The notes under the pieces: model-generated | What the model saw: the letters and a program-made list of their open reading frames with translations, nothing else | What the model was told of the DNA's origin: nothing | The model's database searches: none | Program-made: the position numbers and the translations under genes | DNA from: CAVXGU01 sp963761615 | GTDB taxonomy: Bacteria > Acidobacteriota > Vicinamibacteria > Vicinamibacterales > CAVVIG01 | Assembly (NCBI GenBank): GCA_963761615.1 | Contig: CAVXGU010000003.1 | Coordinates: 1,922,001 to 1,986,000 of the forward strand | Length of the DNA: 64,000 bases | Reading direction: 5' to 3' | Part shown: positions 18,041-27,292 of the stretch, piece after piece | How positions within the stretch are numbered: the first letter of the stretch is position 1 | Layout of the letters: each line of letters opens with the position of its first letter

Positions 18041-18796
18041 ATGATCGTCGCCATTGCGAACCAGAAGGGCGGTGTCGGCAAGACCACCACCGCCATTAAT
18101 CTGGCTGCCGCTTTGGCGTTACGCGGCCGCCGCACGCTGCTCATCGATCTCGACCCCCAGGCCAACAGCACGATGTCGTTCCTCGAGATGGGACCGGCGA
18201 CGCGCAGCGTCTACGACGCCATCGCCGATCCGCACGTCGCGTTCCAGGACGTGATCGTGCCCTCGCCGGTGGAGAACCTGTTCGTGGCCCCCGCGCGGAT
18301 CAGCCTGGCCAAGCTGGAGGCGAAGCTCGTGGGGGAGCTCGACGCGCACTTCCGGCTGAAGGACAAGCTGGAACCCCTGCTGGGGGACTACCCGAACATC
18401 GTGATCGACTGCCCGCCGGCGCTCGGGCTGCTGACGGTGAACGCGCTGGTGGCGGCGACGCACCTGCTGATTCCGATCCAGTCGTCGTACTTCGCGCTCG
18501 AGGGCACCGACGACCTGCTCGAGACGATCGAGAAGGTGCGGGCACGCCCGAATCCCGCGCTGCGCATCCTGGGCGTCGTGATTACGATGCACGACAAGCG
18601 GACGGCGCTGGCGCGCGACATCCGGGCCCAGATCCGGAAGGTCTTCGGCGGCACGGTCTTCAAGACGGTGATCACGAAGAGCGTGCGGCTGGAGGAGAGC
18701 CCGGCCTACAAGGAGTCGATCTTCACCTTCGCACCGGATTCGAGCGGGGCGACCGAGTACTACCGCCTCTGCGAGGAGGTTATGGATCGTGTCTAG
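18041..18796 (+). CDS. parA: Chromosome-partitioning ATPase ParA/Soj
   Basis: DNA-binding ATPase that works with ParB to segregate the origin region. The deviant Walker A motif KGGVGKTT is at residues 9-16, LIDLDPQANST follows (Walker A'), and VIDCPPALGLLT is the Walker B region. The 251-residue length without an N-terminal HTH marks the chromosomal Soj type. The last codons overlap parB by 8 bases. A promoter at 17989-18017 serves the pair. The chromosomal origin is often near parAB, but no rRNA, gidA/gidB or dnaA is seen here. Confidence 0.93.
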   Translation: MIVAIANQKGGVGKTTTAINLAAALALRGRRTLLIDLDPQANSTMSFLEMGPATRSVYDAIADPHVAFQDVIVPSPVENLFVAPARISLAKLEAKLVGELDAHFRLKDKLEPLLGDYPNIVIDCPPALGLLTVNALVAATHLLIPIQSSYFALEGTDDLLETIEKVRARPNPALRILGVVITMHDKRTALARDIRAQIRKVFGGTVFKTVITKSVRLEESPAYKESIFTFAPDSSGATEYYRLCEEVMDRV

Positions 18797-19625
18797 ACGA
18801 GGACTCCCCGGCGGGGTGGCGATGCGCCACGACGAACACTACGTCGACGCGCTGGCGGCGTCGGCCGGCACGCCCATCGGCCGCGTCATCCCGATTGATC
18901 AGATCGACCCGAACCCGAACCAGCCGCGCCAGGTGATGGGCGACCTGTCGGAGCTGATCGCCTCGATCGCCGAGAAGGGGATCCTCGAGCCCCTCGTGGT
19001 GCGCCAGCGGGGCAGCCGGTTCCAGATCGTGGCGGGCGAGCGACGCTACCAGGCGGCCAGCCAGGCCGGCCTGCAGGAACTGCCAGTCGTCATTCGGGAC
19101 GTGGACGACACCGAGGTCATCGAGCTCGCGCTCATCGAGAACCTCCAGCGGAAGGACCTCACGCCCTTCGAGGAGGCCGAGGCGCTCCGGGGGCTTGCAG
19201 AGTCGTGCGGCTACACCCACGAGGATCTGGCCCGGCGGCTGGGCAAGTCACGAACGGCCGTCACCGAGTCGCTGACGCTGAACAGCATGCCCGACGAGAT
19301 TCGGAGCCTTTGTCGGCTGGCCGACATTTCTTCTAAGTCACTGCTTCTTCAGATAGTTAGGCAGGACACGCCTCAGAAAATGACCGCCCTCATCGAGCGG
19401 ATCGCCAGTCAGGGCGGCGCCACCCGCCAGCAGCTCCGCGAGGCGACCGCCAAGCCGAAAGCCGGCCGGCCGAAGCACTATGTGTTCGCGTACCGGCCGG
19501 AGTCGAAAGCCTTCAACCTCAAGCTCAGCTTCACGAGGGCTCGCGTGAGCCGTGACGAGGTCATCGAGGCGCTCGAGCGCATCCTCGACGAACTGCGGAC
19601 GCGCGGCTCGGCCCGAACCGACTAG
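18789..19625 (+). CDS. parB: Chromosome-partitioning protein ParB/Spo0J
   Basis: CTP-dependent DNA clamp that loads at parS. The N-terminal CTPase/ParB domain has IDPNPNQPRQ, the arginine motif GERRYQA and the LIENLQRKDLTPFEEA segment. A central HTH follows (EDLARRLGKSRTAVTESL), then a C-terminal dimerisation region. The 278-residue length is typical. The start is GTG 18789 inside parA. Codons from about 19326 to 19383 are unlike the rest (TCT, TCA, ATA, GTT, CTT, AAA), forming an A+T-rich patch in an otherwise GC-rich gene. No consensus parS is seen nearby. Confidence 0.93.
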   Translation: MSRRGLPGGVAMRHDEHYVDALAASAGTPIGRVIPIDQIDPNPNQPRQVMGDLSELIASIAEKGILEPLVVRQRGSRFQIVAGERRYQAASQAGLQELPVVIRDVDDTEVIELALIENLQRKDLTPFEEAEALRGLAESCGYTHEDLARRLGKSRTAVTESLTLNSMPDEIRSLCRLADISSKSLLLQIVRQDTPQKMTALIERIASQGGATRQQLREATAKPKAGRPKHYVFAYRPESKAFNLKLSFTRARVSRDEVIEALERILDELRTRGSARTD

Positions 19626-19637
19626 CACTCGCGTCGC

Positions 19638-19661
19638 GCGCCCAGGCCTCGGTCTGGGCGC
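19638..19661 (+). terminator. Hairpin after parB
   Basis: GCGCCCAG (19638-19645) pairs with CTGGGCGC (19654-19661) around an 8-base loop, 12 bases after the parB stop. No T tract follows. It is a plausible terminator or 3' stability stem for parAB. Confidence 0.6.
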
Positions 19662-19983
19662 CTCCAGGATAAGACAGGACAAAAACAGTTCTTCGCGCCG
19701 ACGGGGCGCGTCGCCCGAGGGCCGCTCTGTGGAGTGCGTTCGACACGGCTCGACTCGAAGGGTGGCCGGGCAGGCTCGGATCGCCAGTCCACGCGGTCGG
19801 GGGCGAGGACAATGGCGCTGGCTTGCGCTGCGCGCGAAGGCCGCGAGATCGCGTCGTGATCAGTTAGTTAACATAACATACATTATCAGACTCACTGGAT
19901 AACGCTTGGAAATCCCCCCTGTGCATGGACTGTGGACGGCCGCGCCCGGGCCTGTTGTACCCTACGCCCAAGCGCCCGCGCAC
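19662..19983. other. 322-base gap between parB and lptFG
   Basis: No convincing gene. The first 200 bases are GC-rich with no feature I can name. An A+T-rich island at 19863-19888 (GTTAGTTAACATAACA and onward) contrasts with the surroundings and may hold the promoter or operator for the lptFG gene, but no clear -35/-10 pair stands out. Confidence 0.4.
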
Positions 19984-22338
19984 ATGGCGAAGATCCTCGA
20001 CCGGTACCTCATCCGGGAAATCGTCCCGCCGTTCCTGATCGGCCTCGCCGTCATCACGTTCCTGCTCGAGGTCCCCACGATCATCCAGCAGGGCGAGCCG
20101 CTCATCGAAAAGGGCGTCGCCTGGAGCGTCGTCGCCCGCGTCCTCATTGCGCTCCTGCCATCCTCGCTCGCCCTCTCGATTCCCATGGCCCTGATCGTCG
20201 GGCTCCTCATCGGCCTGGGCCGCCTGTCGGCCGACCGCGAGTTCGTGGCGCTCCAGGCCTGCGGCGTCAGCCTGTTCCGGCTCCTGCGTCCGATCGCCAT
20301 CCTGGCGCTCGCGGCGACCGCCGCCACCGCCTACGAGATGATCGTGGCCCTGCCCAACGGCAACCAGACGTTCCGGGAAATCACCTTCGCCGTGATCACC
20401 CAGCACGCCGAGCAGGACGTCAAGCCGCGCGTCTTCTTCCAGGACTTCCCGAACCGCGTGCTGTACGTCCGCGACCTCCCGGCCGCGGGCGGGTGGCGCG
20501 ACGTGTTCCTCGCCGACCAGAGCAACGCGGCCGAGACCACGGTGTACTTCGCGCGCGAGGGGCACCTCCTGGTCGACTCCCAGAAGCGGACCGTCGTCGT
20601 CGAGCTGCTCGACGGGACCTCGCACCGCACCCAGGTCTCGAACCCGGCCGTGCACGAGGACAACGAGTTCCCGCAGCTGTTCGTCAACATGGACGCCGAG
20701 TCGGTGTTCCCGCGGACGATCTCGAAGGGCGTGCCCGAGAAGACGATCGCCGAGCTCCGGCAGGACATCGCCGAGAAGGCGGCCCACGGCGATCCGGGCT
20801 ACTACGAGCACTTCATGATCCAGCAGAAGTTCTCGTTTCCGGCGGCCTGCCTGGTCCTGGCGCTCCTCGGCCTCGGCCTCGGATTCACGAACCGGAAGGA
20901 CGGCAAGCTGGCGAGCTTCGCCCTCGGCTTCATCGTCGTCTTCGTGTACTACGTGCTGCTGTGGTCGATGCGCGCGCTCGCGATGGCCGGTTCCTTCCCG
21001 CCCTCGTGGGCCCCGTGGGTGCCCAACGTCCTGCTCGGCGCGGCCGGCGTGGCACTGGCGTTCCGGCGGGCGCGGGTCGCCGACCAGCCCATCCGTATCA
21101 GCCTGCCCTTCCTCGCCAGGCGGCGGGCGGCCGCGGAGGCGCCCAGGCCGGCTCCGGCGACGGGACGGAAGGCGCGGGGGCGCGTGGTGCTCGTCGTCCG
21201 CGTCCCCCGGCTGGACCTGCCCCGTCCCACCCTGCTCGACCGCTACGTCGGCCGCCAGTATCTGGCGATCTTCTTCCTCGGGCTCGGGTGCTTCCTGGGG
21301 ATCTTCTATATCGCGACGTTCATCGACATTGCCGACGAGCTGTTCCGCGGCTCCGCGACGGCCAGCGAGGTGGTGCGCTACTTCTATTTCGCGACGCCGC
21401 AGTTCGTCTATTACGTGATCCCGATGGCCGCGCTCATCGCCGCGCTCGTGACCGTCGGGGTGATGACGAAGAACAGCGAGCTGGTCGTCATGCGGGCCTG
21501 CGGCGTGAGCCTGTATCGCGCCGCCGTGCCGCTGCTCGTGTTCGCCCTGGCGTCGGGCGCCCTGCTCGTCGGGCTCCAGGAGCGCGTGATGGCCTCCTCC
21601 AACCGCGAGGCCGACCGGCTCAATCGCCAGATCCGGGGCCTGCCGCCGCTGCCGGGCGGCCTCCTCAACCGGCACTGGATTCTCGGCCGGAACGGCGAGT
21701 TCTATCACTTCGACGTCTTCAGCAATCAGGAGAGCCGGTTTGCCGGCTTCACGGCGTACCACGTGGACGAAGACCGCTGGCGCCTCCGGTCGGTGCTGTC
21801 GGCCGCCGAGGTCCGGCTCGCGGATCCCGCGGCGACGGGCGACCAGGCGACCTGGACGGCGCGCCAGGGATGGACGCGCGATTTCGACGGTCCCGGACAG
21901 GACCTCGAGGCGCGGGCCCGCTACGCGGCCTTCACGGTTCGGCCGATTGTCATGGAGGGCCCCGCCTATTTCAGGAGCGAGGAGCCGGACGCGGACCGGA
22001 TGACCTACGGCGAGCTGCGCAACTACATCAAGGAGCTGCAGTCGGGCGGGTTCAACGTCGTCCCCAACCAGGTCGCCCTGCAGCGCAAGGTCGCCTTCCC
22101 CTTCGTCACACTGATCATGACGCTCATCGCCGTGCCCTTCGCCGTCACGACGGGCCGCCGCGGCGCCCTCTATGGCGTGGGCGTCGGGATTGCGATCGCC
22201 ATCGTGTACTGGACCGCGCTCAGCGTCTTCGTCGCCGTCGGCGCGGCCGGCAAGCTTCCTCCGGTGCTCGCGGCGTGGGCCCCCAATATCCTCTTCGGGG
22301 TCGCCGCGGCCTACCTCCTGCTGACCGTTCGCACGTGA
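19984..22338 (+). CDS. Fused LptF-LptG lipopolysaccharide export permease
   Basis: Both membrane subunits of the LPS extractor seem to be in one 784-residue polypeptide. The first half (about 1-385) starts KILDRYLIREIVPPFLIGL, has three early membrane helices, a periplasmic jellyroll and three more helices, as in LptF. An Arg/Ala/Pro linker (about 386-430) follows. The second half starts TLLDRYVGRQYLAIFFLGL and repeats the layout with LptG-like features (MTKNSELVVMRACGVSLYR). LptF and LptG are usually separate ~360-residue proteins, so this is a fusion or an unseparated tandem. The ATG at 19984 is chosen because it begins the family; the frame is open to 19906. The LptB partner is at 1262. 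Confidence 0.9.
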   Translation: MAKILDRYLIREIVPPFLIGLAVITFLLEVPTIIQQGEPLIEKGVAWSVVARVLIALLPSSLALSIPMALIVGLLIGLGRLSADREFVALQACGVSLFRLLRPIAILALAATAATAYEMIVALPNGNQTFREITFAVITQHAEQDVKPRVFFQDFPNRVLYVRDLPAAGGWRDVFLADQSNAAETTVYFAREGHLLVDSQKRTVVVELLDGTSHRTQVSNPAVHEDNEFPQLFVNMDAESVFPRTISKGVPEKTIAELRQDIAEKAAHGDPGYYEHFMIQQKFSFPAACLVLALLGLGLGFTNRKDGKLASFALGFIVVFVYYVLLWSMRALAMAGSFPPSWAPWVPNVLLGAAGVALAFRRARVADQPIRISLPFLARRRAAAEAPRPAPATGRKARGRVVLVVRVPRLDLPRPTLLDRYVGRQYLAIFFLGLGCFLGIFYIATFIDIADELFRGSATASEVVRYFYFATPQFVYYVIPMAALIAALVTVGVMTKNSELVVMRACGVSLYRAAVPLLVFALASGALLVGLQERVMASSNREADRLNRQIRGLPPLPGGLLNRHWILGRNGEFYHFDVFSNQESRFAGFTAYHVDEDRWRLRSVLSAAEVRLADPAATGDQATWTARQGWTRDFDGPGQDLEARARYAAFTVRPIVMEGPAYFRSEEPDADRMTYGELRNYIKELQSGGFNVVPNQVALQRKVAFPFVTLIMTLIAVPFAVTTGRRGALYGVGVGIAIAIVYWTALSVFVAVGAAGKLPPVLAAWAPNILFGVAAAYLLLTVRT

Positions 22339-22408
22339 ACTCCGGGCCGCGGCACGGGCGCCCTGGCGTCCGTCGCGGTTCGTTCCGTCGGGCGACGCGC
22401 TCGCGTGC

Positions 22409-24145
22409 TCAGTGCTGTTCGGTCTCGATGCGGATGTGGCGAAACGCCAGGCGGCCGGAGGTGCCGAGCGCGGTGTTGGTCGTGTCGACGACGAAGAGGA
22501 CGGCGCCGAACGGACCGGCCGGCGGAGTGGGCGGCGCCGTGCTCCCGATCGGCGGCCGGAAGTCGCGGATCTCGAGGGTGTGCGTCTGCCACTCCTCGTC
22601 GAGGTAGATGGAGTGCGCCCATCGCAGCGCCGCCGAAGGGTCGCCGCCCGCCGCGCGGATCTGCACCTCGAGGCGCGCCGGCGCATCGCTCCGCGCCTCG
22701 AAGACGAGGCGATCGCCGGTGAAGGGCGCGGCCGCCTCGTGCACGAGGGCGGCGAACTGCTGCGCCTTCGGCCCGCTCGGGAATCCGAAGCGGAAGCGCA
22801 GTTCCGGTCCGCTCTGGACGGCTTCGGCGTCGACGGCGGCGAGTGAAGTCGGATCCGTCTCCGTCCGCCAGCCGGCGCCGTCGGCGGCCGTCTCGAAGAG
22901 CGGCGATGACCCGGTGGCGGGCGACGGCACGGCGGCCGGCGCGGGCGCCGGCGTGTCGCGGACGTAGATCGGATTGCTGAACAGCCAGAGTCGTCCCGTC
23001 GCACCGGGCGCCGGCGGCGGCGTATCGATCGTCACCCAGTAGAAGGCCGGGTCGCCGCCGACGTCGACGGTGAAGTCCTGGTCGGGCCGCGGCGGGCCGA
23101 CCGGGGCGGCGCCGCGCCAGACCGTCGTGAGGTACCCGGCGGGCGCGTTGCTCTGTACGTGGAGCGTCACCGCTCCCCCCGGCGCGAGGCGATCGCCCGC
23201 CGACGCGGTCTCGGCGTCGCGGGCCGCGGTGAACTGGAAGAACGGCGGACCGGCGAGTCCGTTCAGCGCGGCATACAGGCGTCCGCCGCGGATGGCGGCG
23301 AGGATCGCCGCCGCGTCGGTATCCGCGTCGCCCGACAGGGGCGCGTCGATCCGCACGTGCATCGACAGCGCACGAAACGCCGACTCGTACCCGGCCAGCC
23401 TCAGGGGAAAGCCGCCCTCGCCATTGGCCGCGCTGCCGAGCGTGAGGCCCCCGTGCGCGTCGGCGGCGGCCATGGCGACGACCCGGCGGCCCTCGGTGGC
23501 CGCGGTCCAGCGGCGGATGGGCTCGCTGGCGTCGACCAGACGGGCGATGCTCTCCGACGGGCGGACGAAGGATCCGGCGAGCGCCGGCAGCAGGCCGAGC
23601 TTCGCGCGGAGTCCCGGCTCGGCGACGCGGCGCCGCCATCCCGTGTCCAGGTTGACGAGCTCGATGCCGTCGAAGGGCACGTTCCAGTCGGTCCACCGCA
23701 GGCCCGGCTTGGGCGAGTCGGGATGGGCGACGACGCCGAATCCGCCGAGGCGCGCGACATCCTCGGCGACGTCCCGCCCTTCCCCGCCGAGCGGGTACGG
23801 CGCCCGGTGCATGCCCAGCGCGACGTAGTGGCCGTTGGCGGTACTGATCTCGACACCGTCGATCATCAGCACGCCGTGGAGGTAGGCCGGCGGCTCGAGG
23901 GGCCGCGTGCCGTCGCCGTGGTCCGTGACGACGACGAACTGGAGCCCCGCGCGGGAGGCGGCTTCGGCGATCGAGTCGAACGTCCCGATGCCGTCGGACC
24001 GTGTCGAGTGCACGTGGACGATGCCGGCGATCGTGCCGTCCGAGGGAGGCGTCGGCAGGACGATCCGCGGCGGGGGCGTCGAGACGACGGCCAAAACGGC
24101 AACGGCGGCCACGAGGGCCGCCGTTGTCATCAAGACGCGCTTCAT
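22409..24145 (-). CDS. Exported PHP-domain metallohydrolase (CehA/McbA-like)
   Basis: 578-residue protein with an N-terminal signal or anchor (residues 1-24) and a PHP phosphoesterase-like domain. Metal-ligand motifs are HVHSTRSDG, VVTDHGDG, FGVVAHPDSPK and the late AAADAHGG. This set matches CehA/McbA-type hydrolases, named for carbamate hydrolysis, but most members have no known substrate. The C-terminal half (from about residue 300) has beta-sandwich character without a motif I recognise. It lies 11 bases after metK on the same strand but an operon with metK is uncertain. Confidence 0.8.
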   Translation of the reverse strand: MKRVLMTTAALVAAVAVLAVVSTPPPRIVLPTPPSDGTIAGIVHVHSTRSDGIGTFDSIAEAASRAGLQFVVVTDHGDGTRPLEPPAYLHGVLMIDGVEISTANGHYVALGMHRAPYPLGGEGRDVAEDVARLGGFGVVAHPDSPKPGLRWTDWNVPFDGIELVNLDTGWRRRVAEPGLRAKLGLLPALAGSFVRPSESIARLVDASEPIRRWTAATEGRRVVAMAAADAHGGLTLGSAANGEGGFPLRLAGYESAFRALSMHVRIDAPLSGDADTDAAAILAAIRGGRLYAALNGLAGPPFFQFTAARDAETASAGDRLAPGGAVTLHVQSNAPAGYLTTVWRGAAPVGPPRPDQDFTVDVGGDPAFYWVTIDTPPPAPGATGRLWLFSNPIYVRDTPAPAPAAVPSPATGSSPLFETAADGAGWRTETDPTSLAAVDAEAVQSGPELRFRFGFPSGPKAQQFAALVHEAAAPFTGDRLVFEARSDAPARLEVQIRAAGGDPSAALRWAHSIYLDEEWQTHTLEIRDFRPPIGSTAPPTPPAGPFGAVLFVVDTTNTALGTSGRLAFRHIRIETEQH

Positions 24146-24156
24146 GAGCGGTTACA

Positions 24157-25308
24157 TCAGACTCCGGCCGCTGCCTTGAGCGCCGCGGCCTTGTCGGTGC
24201 GCTCCCAGGTGAACTCCGGCTCGCAGCGGCCGAAGTGCCCGAAGGCGGCGGTCTTCGTGTAGATCGGCCGCCGCAGATTGAGCTCTTCCATGATTCCGGC
24301 GGGCGTGAGCTTGAACTGCTCGCGCACGAGCCTGGTGATCTCTTCTTCCGGAATCCGGCCCGTCTCTTCAGTGTAGACCATGATGGAGACGGGCTCGGCC
24401 ACGCCGATCGCGTAGGCAAGCTGGACGAGCGCCCGATCCGCGATGCCGGCGGCGACGACGTTCTTCGCGATGTAGCGCGCCAGGTAGCAGGCCGAGCGGT
24501 CGACCTTGGTGGGATCCTTGCCGGAGAAGGCGCCCCCGCCGTGCGGGGCCGCACCGCCGTAGGTGTCGACGATGATCTTGCGGCCCGTGACGCCGGCGTC
24601 GCCGTGCGGCCCGCCGACGACGAAGCGTCCGGTGGGGTTCACGTAGATCTTGGTGCTCTTGTCCATCATCTCCGAGGGGATCACGCGGCGGACGATCTTC
24701 TCGGTGATGTCGGCGCGCATCGTCTCGTTGGTGACGCCGGGGCTGTGCTGGCTGGAGACGACGACGGCGTCCACGCGGACCGGGCGCGTGCCGTCGTATT
24801 CGACGGTCACCTGCGACTTGCCGTCGGGCCTGAGGTAGCCGAGGGAGCCGCTGCGCCGGGCGTCGGACAGCCCGCGCGTCAGCTTGTGGGCGAGCATGAT
24901 GGGCAGCGGCATCAGCTCGGGCGTCTCCGTGCAGGCGAAGCCGAACATCAGGCCCTGGTCGCCCGCGCCGCCCGTGTCGACGCCCATCGCGATGTCCGGC
25001 GACTGGCGATGGATGGACGAGAGGACCGCGCACGTCTCGGCGTCGAAGCCGAACTTGCCGCGCGTGTAGCCGACGTCCGCAATCGTGCGCCGCACGACGT
25101 CCTGGTAGTCGACGACGGCGTTCGTCGTGATCTCGCCGGCGACGATCGCCAGCCCCGTCGTGACGAGCGTCTCGCAGGCGACCCGGCTCTTCGGGTCCTG
25201 CGTGAGCATCGCGTCGAGAATGGCGTCGGACACCTGGTCGGCGATCTTGTCCGGGTGTCCCTCGGTGACCGACTCCGAGGTGAAAAGATGTCGTCCCTTG
25301 CCGCTCAT
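24157..25308 (-). CDS. metK: S-adenosylmethionine synthetase
   Basis: Makes S-adenosylmethionine from ATP and methionine. The hallmark motifs are FTSESVTEGHPDKIADQ near the N-terminus, GAGDQGLMFGFA in the middle and the P-loop-like GGAFSGKDPTKVDRSA later. The 383-residue length is normal. ATG 25308 is preferred over GTG 25314 because AAGGAG lies about 5 bases before the ATG. The gap to the recombinase gene is only 44 bases, too short for a SAM riboswitch, so control by that route is unlikely. Confidence 0.96.
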   Translation of the reverse strand: MSGKGRHLFTSESVTEGHPDKIADQVSDAILDAMLTQDPKSRVACETLVTTGLAIVAGEITTNAVVDYQDVVRRTIADVGYTRGKFGFDAETCAVLSSIHRQSPDIAMGVDTGGAGDQGLMFGFACTETPELMPLPIMLAHKLTRGLSDARRSGSLGYLRPDGKSQVTVEYDGTRPVRVDAVVVSSQHSPGVTNETMRADITEKIVRRVIPSEMMDKSTKIYVNPTGRFVVGGPHGDAGVTGRKIIVDTYGGAAPHGGGAFSGKDPTKVDRSACYLARYIAKNVVAAGIADRALVQLAYAIGVAEPVSIMVYTEETGRIPEEEITRLVREQFKLTPAGIMEELNLRRPIYTKTAAFGHFGRCEPEFTWERTDKAAALKAAAGV

Positions 25309-25352
25309 CTGCACTCCTTGTACGAACCGGGCAAACGGCTCAGTCTAGCAGA

Positions 25353-26234
25353 TCAGGCGCGAGGGTGAAAGCGATCGTAGACCGTGCGGAGGCGGGCTTC
25401 GAGCACGTGCGTGTAGATCTGCGTGGTCGAGAGATCGGCGTGCCCCAGCATGATCTGGATCGCGCGCAGGTCCGCGCCTCGCGCGAGCAGGTGCGTGGCG
25501 AAGGAGTGCCGCAGCATGTGCGGGCTGACGCGCGGCAGGCCCGCGGTCCGCCCGTAGGCCGCGAGGATCTTCCAGAAGCCGACCCGCGAGAGCGGTCCGC
25601 CGCGGGCGTTCACGAACAGGCGCGCGGCGGGCCGGCCGCGCGCGTGCGCGACGAGGGCGCCGCGCCCCTCGCGCTGGTATCGACGCACCCAGCCGGCGGC
25701 CTGATCACCGATCGGCACCAGCCGCTCCTTGTCCCCCTTGCCGATGCAGGTGACGTACGCCTCGTCGAGGTGGAGGTCGGCCGCGCGCAGGCCCACGAGC
25801 TCCGACACCCGCATCCCGGTCGCGTAGAGCACCTCGATCATGGCGCGGTCGCGGAGGCCGCGCGGCGTCGCCACGTCGGGCTGCGCGATGAGCGCGTCGA
25901 CGTCCTCGCCCGACAGCACGCGCGGGAGCGCCGGCCAGGCGCGCGGCGGATGGAGGTCGTCGGCGGGACTCTCCTCGAGACGGCCTTCGAGAACGAGGAA
26001 GCGGTAGAAGCCCCGGACGGCGGCGACCGACCGGGCGACGGACCGGGGCGACAGCCCCTGCGACATCCGGGCCCGCACGAAGGCCTCGAGCGCCGGGCGG
26101 TCCAGGGTCTCCGGCCCGGCGCCGCTGCCGGCGGCGAACGCCGCGAGGTCGCGCAGGTCGCGGGCGTAGTTCTCGACCGTGTGCGGCGAGAGGCGCCGCT
26201 CGACGCGGAGATGGTCGAGATACACGTCGATCAT
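25353..26234 (-). CDS. xerD: XerC/XerD-family tyrosine recombinase
   Basis: Site-specific recombinase of 293 residues, the size of Xer proteins that resolve chromosome dimers. The N-terminal SAM-like domain (YLDHLRVERRLSPHTVENYARDL) is followed by a catalytic domain with Arg in GMRVSEL, Lys in KGDKERLVP, His239 and Arg242 in HMLRHSF, His265 in LGHADLS and the nucleophile Tyr274. All catalytic residues are present. Whether it is XerC or XerD cannot be settled without the partner. It is flanked by housekeeping genes with no att-like repeats, so it is not an obvious phage integrase. An ATACTATCATA stretch just upstream may hold its -10 box. Confidence 0.88.
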   Translation of the reverse strand: MIDVYLDHLRVERRLSPHTVENYARDLRDLAAFAAGSGAGPETLDRPALEAFVRARMSQGLSPRSVARSVAAVRGFYRFLVLEGRLEESPADDLHPPRAWPALPRVLSGEDVDALIAQPDVATPRGLRDRAMIEVLYATGMRVSELVGLRAADLHLDEAYVTCIGKGDKERLVPIGDQAAGWVRRYQREGRGALVAHARGRPAARLFVNARGGPLSRVGFWKILAAYGRTAGLPRVSPHMLRHSFATHLLARGADLRAIQIMLGHADLSTTQIYTHVLEARLRTVYDRFHPRA

Positions 26235-26306
26235 CGGGCTATGATAGTATCTGCGGTTTTGAAGGCTCGAAAACCCGCGAAGGCTGCGTAGGTTCGCCAG
26301 CTGGTC

Positions 26307-27246
26307 ATGTCGTCCAAGTGGAAGTCCCTGCCCACTGAGGCCATCAATCCCGGCACGCTCGCCATCGACAAGCTGTCCCCGGCCGAGATCGTCGAGGGCA
26401 TGCTCAACGAGGACCGGAAGATGCTGTCGGCGGTGCAGCGCGAGAAGGAGCGCATCATCTGCGGCGTCGAGATCGTGACGCAGGCGCTCCGCCGCAACGG
26501 CCGCATCATCTTCGTCGGTGCGGGCACGAGCGGCCGCCTTGGCGTTCTGGAGTCGGCCGAGATGCCGCCGACGTTCGGCACGCCCCCCTCGCTCGTCCAG
26601 GCGATCATGGCGGGCGGCCGGAACGCCTTCCTGCAGACGACCGAGGACATCGAGGATCACTACGAGGACGGCGCGCGGGCGATCACGCCGCCTCCGCCCG
26701 ACCCGGAAGGACGTCGTCATCGGCGTGTCGGCGAGCGGGATGACCCAGTTCGTGCGCGGGGCCCTCACGCGCGCGCGCCAGGCGGGCTCCAAGATCATCT
26801 TCGTCACCTGCGATCCCCGGACCGAGCTCCAGACCTTCGTCGACCTGACGATCGCGCCGGCCGTCGGGCCCGAGGTGATCGCCGGATCCACGCGCCTGAA
26901 GGCGGCCACGGCGACCAAGCTGGTCCTCAACATGCTGACGACCGGCGCGATGGTCCGCATCGGCAAGACCTACGGCAACCTGATGGTCGACGTGCAGATG
27001 GGATCGGAGAAGCGGCGCGATCGCGCGCGGCGCATCATCGAGATCGTGACCGGCCTCGGCGCCGACGAGGCGAACCGCCTGCTCCGCCGCGCCCACTGGA
27101 ACGTCAAGGCCGCGCTCGTCATGCAGAGAGCCGGCCTGTCCTACGCGCGCGCCCTGGCCCGGCTGCGCGCGTCCCACGACTTCGTCCGCGACGCCATCGG
27201 CGAGGACGTCGAAGGCCGGCTCCGCGAACTGCTGCACGTCAGCTGA
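26307..27246 (+). CDS. murQ: N-acetylmuramic acid 6-phosphate etherase MurQ (one frameshift)
   Basis: Cleaves the lactyl ether of MurNAc-6-phosphate in cell-wall recycling. The N-terminus NPGTLAIDKLSPAEIVEGM and the SIS-domain segments FVGAGTSGRLGVLE and IGVSASGMT are diagnostic. The frame breaks near 26690, where an extra C seems inserted between RAIT and RLRPTRKDV; repaired length is about 312 residues, as expected. A UBA-like C-terminus (GADEANRLLRRAHWNVKAALVM) follows. A TATGAT -10-like element sits at 26240-26245. Location next to peptidoglycan-related genes fits recycling. Confidence 0.9.
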
Positions 27247-27292
27247 TGGGCTCCGGTCGAGCAGTGCCAGCCCGTCGTTCCTGTCGCCTCCC

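Noticed and set aside
17985..19983. Chromosome origin or parS site near parAB
   Set aside because: I found no TGTTTCACGTGAAACA-like site, no DnaA-box cluster and no dnaA/gid genes here.
19864..23004. Long minus-strand open frame of over 1000 codons
   Set aside because: It is antisense to the fused lptFG gene and part of the PHP gene, and is His/Arg/Asp-rich with no domain. GC-rich DNA gives such shadow frames.
25309..25352. SAM riboswitch upstream of metK
   Set aside because: Only 44 bases separate metK from the next gene, too short for any SAM aptamer.
25353..26234. Phage or island integrase
   Set aside because: It has the size and motifs of XerC/D, lies among housekeeping genes, and no tRNA target or direct repeats flank it.
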